A stretch of 11,320 bases of DNA from RGIG5327 sp045612485 (GCA_045612485.1 JAZKZE010000022.1:1-11320); one strand, 5' to 3'; counted from the stretch's first letter, positions 1 through 8,728 are shown. Program-made: numbers and translations. Notes: generated from the sequence alone by a model not told the origin.

Positions 1-183
1 TTTTCCGTAAAGAAAGAATATCTCCCGGAACTTGATTTATTTCCCATTCAACATTTTGCTTACAACAGGCAACATTATAAAAATCTCACAAAAGAATTTT
101 TTCAAAAATCAATTTTTTCCTGCTCAAACATTGCAAAAATACCTGTTTTTTGAAAATTATGGGATATCTGTGTCATATTTTCC

Positions 184-211
184 TTGAACAAGTATATTGG
201 CAGATTATAGT
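184..211 (+). promoter_or_regulatory. Likely sigma70-type promoter of the 1194-residue protein gene
   Basis: A -35 box TTGAAC (184-189) and a -10 box TATAGT (206-211, one mismatch to TATAAT) are separated by 16 bases. Transcription would start near 218 and give a leader of about 38 bases before the ATG at 256. The rest of 1-255 is very AT-rich with runs of A and T. It holds a small inverted repeat, CAAAAA (134-139) and TTTTTG (147-152), but no gene, tRNA or convincing terminator that I can see. The promoter is inferred from consensus match only. Confidence 0.5.
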
Positions 212-255
212 AAATGGTTATAGAATAAATTTTTAATATTACAGGAGAAAATCTT

Positions 256-3200
256 ATGGCTCTGCATTTTTTTGAAGATTTCCGAACGAAAGATGAGAAA
301 AACCATTCTCACCGTATCGATATAGAAAATCATTCCAGTTATTCCCATGGTCACGCCCAGATTTTTGAAGAGGGGGAGTACCGCATTACTCTTGACGGGA
401 ATAAGCATTTTCTTTCTGCGCCTGCATTGAAAGATTTTCATCTGGAAATGAAAATGTCCCTTCTTTTCAGAAATATCCAGTTCGGTTACGGTTTTATCTG
501 GTATTTCCGGTATGACAGAAATATAATGGCAGGTCATACTCTGGAAATGAGATTTGATAATACTCACAAAATGTGTATTCTTCTTGATGGCAGGAGCATC
601 GGGGAGAGAGCTTTCGGAAAACTTCCCCCTTCAAAAAATATGAAGGCAGTTCTGGATGTAAAAGGCAATACACTTTCTTTTACGGTTTTCGGCAAATCTT
701 ATACAGGAAAGATCACAGAAAAAAAACTTCCTGCAAAAGGTTCTGTGGGATTTGATATGCTTTTTGCACCGGGCAGTACGGCTCATATCAACAGTATCAA
801 ACTAACTTCCCCTGATGACTGTTCCATTAAGAAACCGCAGAAGACTCTTTCCTTTGTTCTTTCCACCGTGCAGGGAATGACCGAACCCATGAAATTTCAT
901 GTTTCAGTTACGCCCTGCGGGGATGATTGTGTCCAGTTGGATTGTGTCATGGATGGTACCATCCGGGGCCGCGGCGACCGGGATGACGGCGGGACGAGGG
1001 GATGGATCTATGAATATGACTATGTTACAAGTCCTTATATCCGTATTGAAGCGGAGGGAAAAGAGTATCTCAATATTTATTTCCGCAACGGGGAAATGGT
1101 GATTCTGGATAAAGACTGGAAACATTATGCCAACCGGAAAATGGAAAATATTTCCTGGCCTTTGACCCTTTCCCTGATCTGCCGCAATTTCCCTGAAAAA
1201 TATATTGTTGCCGCAGGATATGAACACGTTAAACATAAACCCTGGCTTTTCTGCGAAAACGGTCCCTGGGAGCAGATACAAGATCAGGATGGAGGCTTGA
1301 TTTATGAAGGACCTTCCCTGCGGAAAGATTCTGTGGGATTGCTGGTAAAGAGTCCGGAAGATAAAAAAATCGTTTCCCGTATCCCCAAGCATATTCCCCT
1401 GTATGAAAAGGCTCTGCTGCACGCAAAGGAACAACACTATTTTTACGATGATGAAAAAATCTCTTTCCTTTTGAATGTATTTTTCCGGAAAGAGTGTTAT
1501 TATGAGGATGAGTTCCTTCTTTCCTGTGAAATACAGGATCCCTACGGAAAAGCCGTTCCGGGTGTGAAAGTAAAATTGACAAAGGTTTCCTCTTCCGTAA
1601 AAGAGGATTCTTTCGGGTGTATTGCCAAAAAAGTGACTCTTGATAAAGTTCTTCCTTCCGGGATCTATCATTTGAAATTATCTCTGAAAAATGGTCTGAA
1701 AACCTTTTTTGATGATGTGGAGATTTTTGAAGTCCTGCCGGAAGATCCCGATGGATTGCCGCCCCCTCTTGCTTCCGGACTTCCCATGATGCTTTCCATG
1801 AATAATGAGATCAAGAATCTGCAAAGCGATGCCTTTGATCCTCTCGGCGGCTGGGGTGGAATGGGACATTATTATACATTGGTGATGCGGTACCCCTATA
1901 TTGCGGCAAAATGGAAGATCTGGGAGATCCTGAAAGTCTATCACAGGAAATGGCATCTTATGCTTACCAGACGGAATGCCGGGGATTTTTCCATAGAAAA
2001 TGAAACAAACCGGGAACTTATCCGTCATGCGGATTTTCTGGATAAGGATGTGCCGGAATGGGAAAGTCACATAGGATCACTTTTCCTTTTCAGAAGGGAT
2101 TGTCATTGCGGTCCCGTTTTGAAATTGCTTAAAGAGTTTCTCATCAAAAATAAAATCACTCTGAAACTGACCACTCCTGCGATTATTGATAAAATGCTTT
2201 CTGAAGATCCTTCTGATCTTCCGGCAGAGTTCTGCAAAAGAAATCATTTAAGTTACGAACAGTTTGATGAACTTGTGAATACCTGCTGGAATGATTGGGT
2301 GGATTTTGCCGGGAAAGCTTTTAAAAAGAGGGCAACGGAATTCTGGAAAGAGGTCATGGAAATCAATCCTGCCGTCGGCAGAGGTTCTTACGGTCCAAGT
2401 TCTCTTTATGTACAGAATTACAAGAGTGCTTACGGAGCGCGTCTTGCCGTGCGTTCCTATGAGTGCGATGAAGTAAGCAATAAAAACGGCAGTTACTTCT
2501 TTATCGAGGAATACCACCTTTCCTGCGATTATACCATTGTGCGGTCAAGTTACTTTATCGCCAACTGCAAACTTATGAATCCCGGTATGCGTAAACTTTT
2601 CCCGGAGATCTATTACGGCGGCGGACTGGGCTGCAATGACGGTGCAGTTTATCAGGCACATCCCCCCTTCGGGATCTACAACTGTCTGCCCCAGCATCAG
2701 AGAAGTATCGTCTATACCTTCTGTTATGCCACTCCTTATTTCAAAAACGGAAAATTTGATTACTGGCGTGATTATGGATTCCATTGTCCCACGCCGGATA
2801 AAGCCTCTTTCCGGGAGTTTATCAGTGCATGGGGCGATATGCGGAGCAATCCCCCGGCAAAACAGCTTGCCGCCCCCTTCTTCTGCTATGATTTCAAATT
2901 GTTTGAACTTCTGGGCGATTACCATGAAGATGAATGTAATTATGAGCCTGCTCCCGGGATCATCGAAGGGTGGTCGGATGTGGTCAATACCGGGGAAGAA
3001 GCTATGGCTTATGCCTTCATTGAACTTACCCATAATGGTTACAATACTCCCGTCCAGACCACTTTCGGGGAACTTGCCTGTCTTACAAAAGAACAGGCTC
3101 CTTTCCTTGTTCTTCCCCCCATTCCGGAAGGGACTCCGGAAAAGGTCCTGCAAAGTATCCGTTCCGCCCATAAAAAGGGGATCAATCTGTTGGCATTTGA

Positions 3201-3840
3201 AAAGGTTTGCGGTCTGGAAGATCTGTTCGGCGTAAAGGAGATGACGGAAAAGAGATCTTTGCGTAAGATCGGTACAGAAGTATTCAAACACAAAAAGGCT
3301 CTTGCTTCTTATCAGACAGACGGTGCGGAGATACTGAAGTACGGTTCTTCCGATCCGGCGGAAAAAGCGGATATCCCTGTTCTTTTCTGCAACAGAACCC
3401 AATGGGGCAGCACTTCTCTTTTCAATGTGCCGCCCACCACGGTAAAAAGAGAAGATTACCGCCCGAAACTGGGGTGCGGTCAGGCTACCATAAGCAGCGA
3501 AATGCATGATTGCATGATGAAGGCAGCCTCCTTCCTTATGCCGGAAGCGGCCAATCGGTCGGAACTGGGGATGCTCAATGTTTGTCTTTCTGAAAAAGGG
3601 GATGTGATCGCTACCATCTGCGGCTGTACACCTGCTTACGGGGTAACGGATAAGTACCCGAAAAGTTTCCGTTTCAAGGTAAGTTATCCCGGAATCGGAA
3701 ATGCTGTGATCGAAAGTAAAGCCCCCTTTGCCATTGTAAAGAAGGAAAAGGATTCTCTTATCATCCGTACGGAAACGGAACTGGATGCAGGATTGTTCTT
3801 CCGCTTTATTCTCAAAGAGCAGGCGGGAAAGAAGGCATAA
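256..3840 (+). CDS. Large multidomain protein of unknown function, possibly glycoside-hydrolase-like
   Basis: I do not recognise this 1194-residue protein. The start is ATG 256, with AGGAG at 243-247 and 8 bases of spacing. It has no signal peptide and no membrane segment, so it is probably cytoplasmic. Residues 1-185 alternate short beta strands with glycines and resemble a concanavalin-like/DUF1080-type beta sandwich (inference). Residues 410-495 read as an Ig-like beta domain. Residues 510-910 are mixed and rich in aromatic residues and Trp; the stretch around E784 (PEIYYGGG, then NDGAVYQAHPPFG) recalls an active-site region of a TIM-barrel hydrolase. Residues 945-993 (LVLPP, then GLEDLFGV) resemble the amidotransferase-like trimerisation domain of GH42 beta-galactosidases. 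Residues 1105-1190 look like a C-terminal beta sandwich. A carbohydrate-active role is plausible but unproven, and no catalytic pair can be assigned. It has its own promoter. The following ygiQ gene lies 91 bases away and has a separate promoter. Confidence 0.85.
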   Translation: MALHFFEDFRTKDEKNHSHRIDIENHSSYSHGHAQIFEEGEYRITLDGNKHFLSAPALKDFHLEMKMSLLFRNIQFGYGFIWYFRYDRNIMAGHTLEMRFDNTHKMCILLDGRSIGERAFGKLPPSKNMKAVLDVKGNTLSFTVFGKSYTGKITEKKLPAKGSVGFDMLFAPGSTAHINSIKLTSPDDCSIKKPQKTLSFVLSTVQGMTEPMKFHVSVTPCGDDCVQLDCVMDGTIRGRGDRDDGGTRGWIYEYDYVTSPYIRIEAEGKEYLNIYFRNGEMVILDKDWKHYANRKMENISWPLTLSLICRNFPEKYIVAAGYEHVKHKPWLFCENGPWEQIQDQDGGLIYEGPSLRKDSVGLLVKSPEDKKIVSRIPKHIPLYEKALLHAKEQHYFYDDEKISFLLNVFFRKECYYEDEFLLSCEIQDPYGKAVPGVKVKLTKVSSSVKEDSFGCIAKKVTLDKVLPSGIYHLKLSLKNGLKTFFDDVEIFEVLPEDPDGLPPPLASGLPMMLSMNNEIKNLQSDAFDPLGGWGGMGHYYTLVMRYPYIAAKWKIWEILKVYHRKWHLMLTRRNAGDFSIENETNRELIRHADFLDKDVPEWESHIGSLFLFRRDCHCGPVLKLLKEFLIKNKITLKLTTPAIIDKMLSEDPSDLPAEFCKRNHLSYEQFDELVNTCWNDWVDFAGKAFKKRATEFWKEVMEINPAVGRGSYGPSSLYVQNYKSAYGARLAVRSYECDEVSNKNGSYFFIEEYHLSCDYTIVRSSYFIANCKLMNPGMRKLFPEIYYGGGLGCNDGAVYQAHPPFGIYNCLPQHQRSIVYTFCYATPYFKNGKFDYWRDYGFHCPTPDKASFREFISAWGDMRSNPPAKQLAAPFFCYDFKLFELLGDYHEDECNYEPAPGIIEGWSDVVNTGEEAMAYAFIELTHNGYNTPVQTTFGELACLTKEQAPFLVLPPIPEGTPEKVLQSIRSAHKKGINLLAFEKVCGLEDLFGVKEMTEKRSLRKIGTEVFKHKKALASYQTDGAEILKYGSSDPAEKADIPVLFCNRTQWGSTSLFNVPPTTVKREDYRPKLGCGQATISSEMHDCMMKAASFLMPEAANRSELGMLNVCLSEKGDVIATICGCTPAYGVTDKYPKSFRFKVSYPGIGNAVIESKAPFAIVKKEKDSLIIRTETELDAGLFFRFILKEQAGKKA

Positions 3841-3855
3841 AAAAGAGCTGTTTTA

Positions 3856-3883
3856 TTGAAAAAAATTATTTTTGCAGTATATT
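3856..3883 (+). promoter_or_regulatory. Likely promoter of the YgiQ-family gene
   Basis: TTGAAA (3856-3861, one mismatch to TTGACA) and TATATT (3878-3883, one mismatch to TATAAT) have a 16-base spacer. The start site would fall near 3890, giving a leader of about 42 bases. This argues that ygiQ is transcribed separately from the upstream gene, although read-through is possible because I see no clear terminator between them. Confidence 0.5.
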
Positions 3884-3910
3884 TATATCCGGAAAAACTG
3901 CTGTAAAAAT
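3868..3910 (+). repeat. Interrupted inverted repeat over the ygiQ promoter and leader
   Basis: The left arm at 3868-3878 (ATTTTTGCAGT) pairs with ACTGC (3897-3901) and AAAAAT (3905-3910). A 3-base bulge (TGT, 3902-3904) interrupts the right arm, and the 18-base centre contains most of the -10 box. No T run follows, so it is not an intrinsic terminator. It could be an operator or a chance repeat in AT-rich DNA. Confidence 0.3.
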
Positions 3911-3931
3911 GATTTGAAATCAGGAGAAAAG

Positions 3932-5734
3932 ATGAAATACACACCTGAATTTATTCCCATGAGCCGGGAAGAGATGAATAAATTAGGCTGGGATGAACTG
4001 GATATTCTGCTCATTTCTGGAGATGCTTATGTGGATCTCCCTTCCTTTGCCGCCCCGCTTATCGGAAGACTGCTTCTGGATCAGGGCTGGAAAGTCGGGT
4101 TGATCTGTCAGCCGGACTGGAAAGATCCGGAAAGCATCACTGTTATGGGCAGACCCCGTATCGGCTGCGGAGTAACTGCCGGAAATATGGATTCCATGCT
4201 GTGTCTTTATACTGTCGGCAGAAGACTGCGGAAAGATGATATGTATGCTCCGGGCGGCGAACCGGGCAAACGGCCGCCTATGGCGTCGGTAGTTTATACC
4301 CAGATGTGTAAAAAGGCATTTCCCGGCTGTCCGGTAGTCATGGGCGGGATCGAGGCAAGTATGCGGCGTATTGCCCATTACGATTACTGGCAGGATAAGA
4401 TGCGGCCGGGAGTTCTGGTGGATTCTAAAGCCGATATCCTGATTTACGGCATGGGGGAACGTGCTACTGTGGAGATCTTCAGAAGGCTGGAAAAAGGGGA
4501 AAGCCTTGAGGGGATCAGGGGGACAGTGCGTTTCCTGGGAGCAAAGGCTTCCGCCGCATTGAATATAGATGATTCTTATGTCGTTCTTCCCGATTATGAT
4601 GAAATGCTTGCCGACAAACGAGCCCTTATGCGGGAAACGGTGATCCTTGAACGGGAGATGAATCCCCATTGCGGCAGAAAACTCTTGCAGAAATACAATG
4701 ACCGCTATCTTCTTGTGGAACCGCCTATGCCGCCCATTACCCCGGAGGAATTCGATCATGTATGCGAATTGCCTTTTACCGGCAGACAGCACCCATCCTA
4801 CAAGGAGACGATTCCCGCTTATCTTACTGTACGGGAATCCATTCCCGCCGTAAGAGGATGTCCGGGAGGGTGTGCTTTCTGCGGACTTGTGGTGCATCAG
4901 GGCAGACACATTATTTCCCGTACGCCTGAATCCATTTTGAGAAGTGTGAAAAAACTTGCAGGTGAGAAATTTTTCCACGGAACAATTACCGATATAGGAG
5001 GTGCCGCAGGAAACATCTATGGACATACCTATAAAGATCCGCAAATGTGTGCCAAATGCCGCCGGTCAAGCTGTATGTTTCCGGATCCCTGTAAGAATTA
5101 TGTCGCAGACGGGAAACAGCTTATTGACCTGTTACGGAAAGTGCGTGCTGTTCCCGGAGTAAAAAATGTTTTCATTAATTCCGGTATCCGTCTGGATGTG
5201 GCTCTTATGCAGGAAGATTTGACGGAAGAGATCATTGTTCATCATGTTTCCGGACATATGAAAGTGGCTCCGGAACATCTCCATCCCCGTGTCCTTGCCC
5301 TTATGCGTAAGGGCAAAAGTGATGAACTGGAAAAATTTATGAAGGTCTTTGACAGGATCAGCAAAAAACATGGAAAAAAACAGTATCTTATTCCCCTTTT
5401 CATCTCCAATTTCCCCGGATGTACGGCAAAAGAGATGAAAGTTGTGGATGACTTCCTTGCTTCTCATAACTGGAGTCCCCAGCAGGCGCAGGATTATATC
5501 CCCCTGCCGCTGACTATGGGAGCGGCTATGTACTATTGCGGAGAAACTTCCGATGGTACTCCCATTGAGGTAAACCGGGGGCTTGCCGAACGCCGTACCC
5601 AGTTGAAAATGCTCAAAAGGGACAGAACCATCCGCCCCAAAGGGGTTCACGGCGGTCCCAGTTTCCGGGAGATGCGGGGGGAAAACAACAGAAAGAAAAA
5701 GAATTTCTCCAAAGGGGGAAAGAAAGGTTTTTAA
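3932..5734 (+). CDS. ygiQ: YgiQ family radical SAM protein (UPF0313)
   Basis: This 600-residue protein belongs to the YgiQ family, which is widespread but has no established reaction. The start is ATG 3932 because AGGAG sits at 3922-3926 just upstream and the protein then opens with the family's typical MSREEMNKLGWDELDILLIS-like region; an upstream TTG in frame (3872) lies inside the promoter. The conserved N-terminal block reads GGIEASMRRIAHYDYW. The radical SAM [4Fe-4S] motif is C310-x3-C314-x2-C317 (CPGGCAFC). A following DIGGAAGNIYG motif begins at D354. A second cysteine cluster (C373, C376, C381, C387; CAKC then CRRSSC) is typical of the family and may hold another metal centre (inference). 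The last 20 residues or so are Lys/Arg/Gly-rich, and the C-terminal DUF3362 seen in longer members such as E. coli YgiQ looks short or absent. The protein should be cytosolic. It converges with the IclR-type gene, whose stop is 10 bases away. Confidence 0.93.
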   Translation: MKYTPEFIPMSREEMNKLGWDELDILLISGDAYVDLPSFAAPLIGRLLLDQGWKVGLICQPDWKDPESITVMGRPRIGCGVTAGNMDSMLCLYTVGRRLRKDDMYAPGGEPGKRPPMASVVYTQMCKKAFPGCPVVMGGIEASMRRIAHYDYWQDKMRPGVLVDSKADILIYGMGERATVEIFRRLEKGESLEGIRGTVRFLGAKASAALNIDDSYVVLPDYDEMLADKRALMRETVILEREMNPHCGRKLLQKYNDRYLLVEPPMPPITPEEFDHVCELPFTGRQHPSYKETIPAYLTVRESIPAVRGCPGGCAFCGLVVHQGRHIISRTPESILRSVKKLAGEKFFHGTITDIGGAAGNIYGHTYKDPQMCAKCRRSSCMFPDPCKNYVADGKQLIDLLRKVRAVPGVKNVFINSGIRLDVALMQEDLTEEIIVHHVSGHMKVAPEHLHPRVLALMRKGKSDELEKFMKVFDRISKKHGKKQYLIPLFISNFPGCTAKEMKVVDDFLASHNWSPQQAQDYIPLPLTMGAAMYYCGETSDGTPIEVNRGLAERRTQLKMLKRDRTIRPKGVHGGPSFREMRGENNRKKKNFSKGGKKGF

Positions 5735-5736
5735 GA

Positions 5737-5768
5737 GAACTTTTTTACGGAAAACGGGTAAAAAATTC
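5737..5768. terminator. Possible shared weak terminator between convergent genes
   Basis: TTTTTTAC (5741-5748) and GTAAAAAA (5758-5765) are a perfect 8-base inverted repeat around a 9-base loop. GAA (5737-5739) and TTC (5766-5768) extend it past one bulged C. It lies just after the ygiQ stop and overlaps the last codons of the convergent regulator gene. The stem is A/T-rich with only one G-C pair in the main arms, so it would be a weak terminator in either direction. Confidence 0.3.
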
Positions 5769-6458
5769 TTCCAATAAAGTACAAAGATGCTGTGTGCTGA
5801 GAAATTCTTTCAGCATACAGCATTTTTCCTTTGCTGCTCTGCCTGCCGGAAGAAAAAGAGCAAGTACAGCCAGACATTCCCCGCTTCTGCCGTACAGCGG
5901 CAGACAGATGCTCCAGAGTGCGTTTTTACATGCTTTCCCTTCCGTTATTTCCGCTTTTTTTTCATTGGTTTTGACGGTGAGAAAAAGATCTCCGGCTGCG
6001 GAAGGACCGGAAAGGGAATTTCTTGCCGCCTCTTCGCCTGCAATAATACTTCTGTTCCCGCTGTGGGAGGTTATGCAGAAGAGATGAAAGTTGTCCCCTT
6101 CCGGAAGACATATTCTGTCCTTTCCGAAAAGACATATCGTTTCCCCGCATAAAAGAGAGAGTTTTTTTACCTGATTTGCCAGAAAATGATTTTCCTCCTC
6201 TGTAAAAAGTCCTTTCCGGAAGTGGCAGGAAAAGGCTTGACCGGTTTTGTAGAGATGGTTCGGTGTTCTCTGTACATGGGAGGTTTTTTCCATTGTACGC
6301 AGCAAATTTCTTGCTGTTGCAGGAGACAGGCAACTTTTTTCTGCAAGGAGCGTTAAAGATATCCCTTCCTGCGGTGCCGCAAGGATATGATCCAGAAGGC
6401 AGAATGCCTTTTCCACACTTTTGATACCGAACTCTTTTTCCGGATTTGCTTTTTTCAT
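5745..6458 (-). CDS. Divergent IclR-type transcriptional regulator
   Basis: A 237-residue cytoplasmic protein. The start is ATG 6458, preceded by a GAGGGG ribosome site (6467-6472) with 8 bases of spacing; an in-frame ATG at 6521 lies just downstream of the pnp terminator, has no good site and would add 21 unconserved residues. Residues 11-73 match the IclR winged helix-turn-helix: IKSVEKAFCLLDHIL, then the helix LTLLAEK and recognition helix SPATARNLLRTMEK, then a wing ending in LYKTGQ. The rest, about residues 85-237, should be the effector-binding domain but matches the IclR C-terminal family poorly: it is short, cysteine-rich (C104, C109, C117, C128, C177, C185, C195, C213, C214, C226) and lacks the usual central motifs. 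The effector and targets cannot be told. The pnp terminator lies upstream, so it is probably its own transcript, though I found no strong promoter in 6459-6531. MarR-like or other winged-helix regulators are less likely alternatives. Confidence 0.75.
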   Translation of the reverse strand: MKKANPEKEFGIKSVEKAFCLLDHILAAPQEGISLTLLAEKSCLSPATARNLLRTMEKTSHVQRTPNHLYKTGQAFSCHFRKGLFTEEENHFLANQVKKLSLLCGETICLFGKDRICLPEGDNFHLFCITSHSGNRSIIAGEEAARNSLSGPSAAGDLFLTVKTNEKKAEITEGKACKNALWSICLPLYGRSGECLAVLALFLPAGRAAKEKCCMLKEFLSTQHLCTLLEEFFTRFP

Positions 6459-6531
6459 AGTCCGCCCCCCTCTTTTCAGGATATAGACAATGAAAAAAAA
6501 TAAATGTTGCCCCCGCAGCATAATACGGGAT

Positions 6532-6566
6532 AAAAAAATACAGCAGGAAATTTTCCTGCTGTATTT
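6532..6566 (-). terminator. Intrinsic terminator of pnp
   Basis: Read on the - strand, a 12-pair stem is formed by 6555-6566 and 6536-6547. It contains the G/C-rich core CAGCAGG/CCTGCTG, has a loop of 7 bases (6548-6554) that can shorten by A-T pairing, and is followed by a run of seven T (6538-6532). It lies 30 bases beyond the pnp stop codon and separates pnp from the IclR-type gene. Confidence 0.9.
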
Positions 6567-6595
6567 CTCATTGAGTAAAAGATCAGCTTTCGATC

Positions 6596-8728
6596 TTATT
6601 TTTCCTCATTTTCCATATCTGCAAGAGCTTCTTTGCGGCTCAGGCGGATCTTGCCGGAACGGTCAATGTCGATGACTTTGACTGTGACATAATCGCCTTC
6701 TTTGCAGATGTCGGAAACTTCACGCACTCTGTAATTTGCCATTTCAGAGATGTGCAGAAGTCCGTCCTGTCCGGGAAGGATCTCCACAAAGGCTCCGAAA
6801 TCTTTTACAGAGCGTACCAGACCGCGGTAGATCTTGCCGATCTCAGCTTCCGCAGTGAAGGAATCAATGCGGCGTTTGACATCATCAAGAACCTCTTTAT
6901 TGCGGGCAACGATGGTTACGGTGCCGTCATCTTCGATATTGATCTCACTCTTGGTGCTTTCGGTGATCTCTTTGATGTTCTTTCCGCCTGTACCGATAAG
7001 GGCACCGATCTTGTCAGGATTGATCTGGATCTTTACGATGCGGGGAGCATTGGCACTTACATCTTCTCTGGGAGCGGCGATGCAGTCGGTGATGACCTTC
7101 AGGATCTTTTCTCTGGCACGTTTGTTCTGCTGGAGAGCGCGGCTCATAAGATCAATGGAAACTCCGGGGAGCTTCAGGTCGAGCTGGAAACCGGTGATCC
7201 CTTCGCTGGTACCGCACACCTTGAAGTCCATGTCGCCGTAGTGGTCTTCCGCACCGATGATGTCGGTAAGGATGAGTTCTTTGCCGTTATCGTCGGTTAC
7301 AAGACCGCAGGAGATACCTGCAACAGGACGCTTGATGGGTACACCCGCATCCATAAGAGCAAGTGTTCCGCCGCAGACAGATGCCATGGAGGTGGAACCG
7401 TTGGAACTCATGATCTCGGAAACGCAGCGGACGGTATAGGGGAAGTCTTCCGGGAATACCTGGGCAAGGGAACGTTCTGCAAGATTACCGTGTCCGATCT
7501 CTCTTCTGCCGGGACCGGAGATACGGCCCACTTCACCCACAGAGTAGTTGGGGAAGTTGTAGTGCAGATAGAATTTGCGGTTGGGATCATCATTGTAGAT
7601 GGTATCGGCTTCCTGGATGTCCTGGGGGCCGCCCAGAGTGGCGATCACAAGAGCCTGAGTTTCGCCGCGGGTGAAAAGTCCGGTACCGTGAACAACAGGA
7701 AGGACACCGGCTTCAGCAGTAAGGGGACGGATATCTTCCACGCCGCGTCCGTCGGGACGGTAACCTTTTTCAAGGATGGCGGTACGGATGGTTTTTTCCA
7801 CGAGAGCGTCAAAGCCCATATTCACCATGTTGTTGAAGTCGGTTTCGCCCATTGCTTCAAAGTATTTGGGGGTAAGTCCTTCAATGACTTTTGCTTTCAG
7901 TTCGTCAAGAGCATTGAGACGGGCTTCTTTGCCGGGGATGGTGCAGACATCTTCAATGGTTGCCTTGCAGATTTCGATCATATCCGCTTTCATATCAGCG
8001 GGAACAGTGTGCAGAGCGGGAACACGTTTTTCCCGTCCGGCAACTTTGGCAAGCTCCAGCTGGGCTTCCACCTGTTTTTTCACGATCTCATTGGCAAATT
8101 CCATTGCGCCCACAAGAAGTTCTTCGGAACACTCTTTGGCATCCCCTTCGATCATGATGACTTTGTCCGGAAGACCGGCATAAACAAGTTCCAGAGAACT
8201 TTCTTTCATCTCTTCGCAGGTGGGGTTGGCTACATACTGACCGTTGATGTAACCCACGCGCACCGCACCGATGGGGCCCTGGAAGGGAAGATCGGAAAGG
8301 GTAAGGGCAACAGAAGCACCCAGGATGCTCAGCATATCCGCTTCATTGCTGCCGTCGCAGCTCAGAAGAAGTCCGCAGACCTGCACTTCATCAAAGAATC
8401 CTTCGGGGAAGAGGGGACGCAGGGGACGGTCGGTCATACGGCAGATGAGGATCTCCTTGTCAGAAGGTCTGCCTTCCCGTTTGATGTAACCGCCGGGGAA
8501 TCTTCCTGCCGCGGAATATTTTTCACGGTAATCCACCTGCAGGGGGAAGAAGTCCTGACCGGGTTTGGCTGCTCCGGAACAGGCTGTTACGAGAACAGAT
8601 GTATTGCCCTGACGGACGGTACATGCTCCGTTGGCAAGTTTGGCGATCTTCCCGGAACCGATGGTGATCTCTTTCCCGGGACCGATGGAAATGGTCACTT
8701 CTGACGCATTCAGCTTAAATTCAGGCAT
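6596..8728 (-). CDS. pnp: Polynucleotide phosphorylase (polyribonucleotide nucleotidyltransferase)
   Basis: PNPase degrades RNA 3' to 5' with phosphate, releasing nucleoside diphosphates, as a cytoplasmic trimer and often within an RNA degradosome. The start is ATG 8728 with AAGGAGG at 8734-8740 (5-base spacing); another in-frame start 15 bases upstream lies within the ribosome site region and is rejected. The 710-residue length is like E. coli's 711. Domains in order: first RNase PH core (about 10-145), helical domain (about 240-325), second RNase PH core (about 328-545), KH (about 560-620, loop GTGG at 579-582) and S1 (about 632-699). The catalytic motif AEDHYGDMDFK is intact, with D495, D501 and K503 matching E. 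coli D486, D492 and K494. SNGSTSMAS holds the phosphate-binding serines, with Thr446 where E. coli has Ser. rpsO, the usual upstream neighbour, is absent here; prc lies upstream instead. The 215-base leader is strongly structured and probably regulatory. The gene ends at its own terminator. Confidence 0.98.
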   Translation of the reverse strand: MPEFKLNASEVTISIGPGKEITIGSGKIAKLANGACTVRQGNTSVLVTACSGAAKPGQDFFPLQVDYREKYSAAGRFPGGYIKREGRPSDKEILICRMTDRPLRPLFPEGFFDEVQVCGLLLSCDGSNEADMLSILGASVALTLSDLPFQGPIGAVRVGYINGQYVANPTCEEMKESSLELVYAGLPDKVIMIEGDAKECSEELLVGAMEFANEIVKKQVEAQLELAKVAGREKRVPALHTVPADMKADMIEICKATIEDVCTIPGKEARLNALDELKAKVIEGLTPKYFEAMGETDFNNMVNMGFDALVEKTIRTAILEKGYRPDGRGVEDIRPLTAEAGVLPVVHGTGLFTRGETQALVIATLGGPQDIQEADTIYNDDPNRKFYLHYNFPNYSVGEVGRISGPGRREIGHGNLAERSLAQVFPEDFPYTVRCVSEIMSSNGSTSMASVCGGTLALMDAGVPIKRPVAGISCGLVTDDNGKELILTDIIGAEDHYGDMDFKVCGTSEGITGFQLDLKLPGVSIDLMSRALQQNKRAREKILKVITDCIAAPREDVSANAPRIVKIQINPDKIGALIGTGGKNIKEITESTKSEINIEDDGTVTIVARNKEVLDDVKRRIDSFTAEAEIGKIYRGLVRSVKDFGAFVEILPGQDGLLHISEMANYRVREVSDICKEGDYVTVKVIDIDRSGKIRLSRKEALADMENEEK

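Noticed and set aside
134..152. CAAAAA/TTTTTG inverted repeat upstream of the first gene as an operator or terminator
   Set aside because: Six A/T-dominated pairs in very AT-rich DNA are expected by chance, and no regulator-specific consensus is visible.
904..1671. 255-codon open frame on the - strand inside the first gene
   Set aside because: Antisense shadow of the 1194-residue frame, with no supporting start signal.
2545..3507. 320-codon open frame on the - strand opposite the 1194-residue protein gene
   Set aside because: Antisense to a long frame with a good start and promoter; no recognisable motif and no ribosome site.
3983..5044. 353-codon open frame on the - strand opposite ygiQ
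   Set aside because: ygiQ is certain on the + strand with its radical SAM motif; this is a codon-bias shadow.
6752..8704. 650-codon open frame on the + strand opposite pnp
   Set aside because: It lies wholly antisense to an intact, clearly recognised pnp gene, is low-complexity (rich in F, G, D, H) and has no ribosome site or family likeness. It is a shadow of pnp codon bias.
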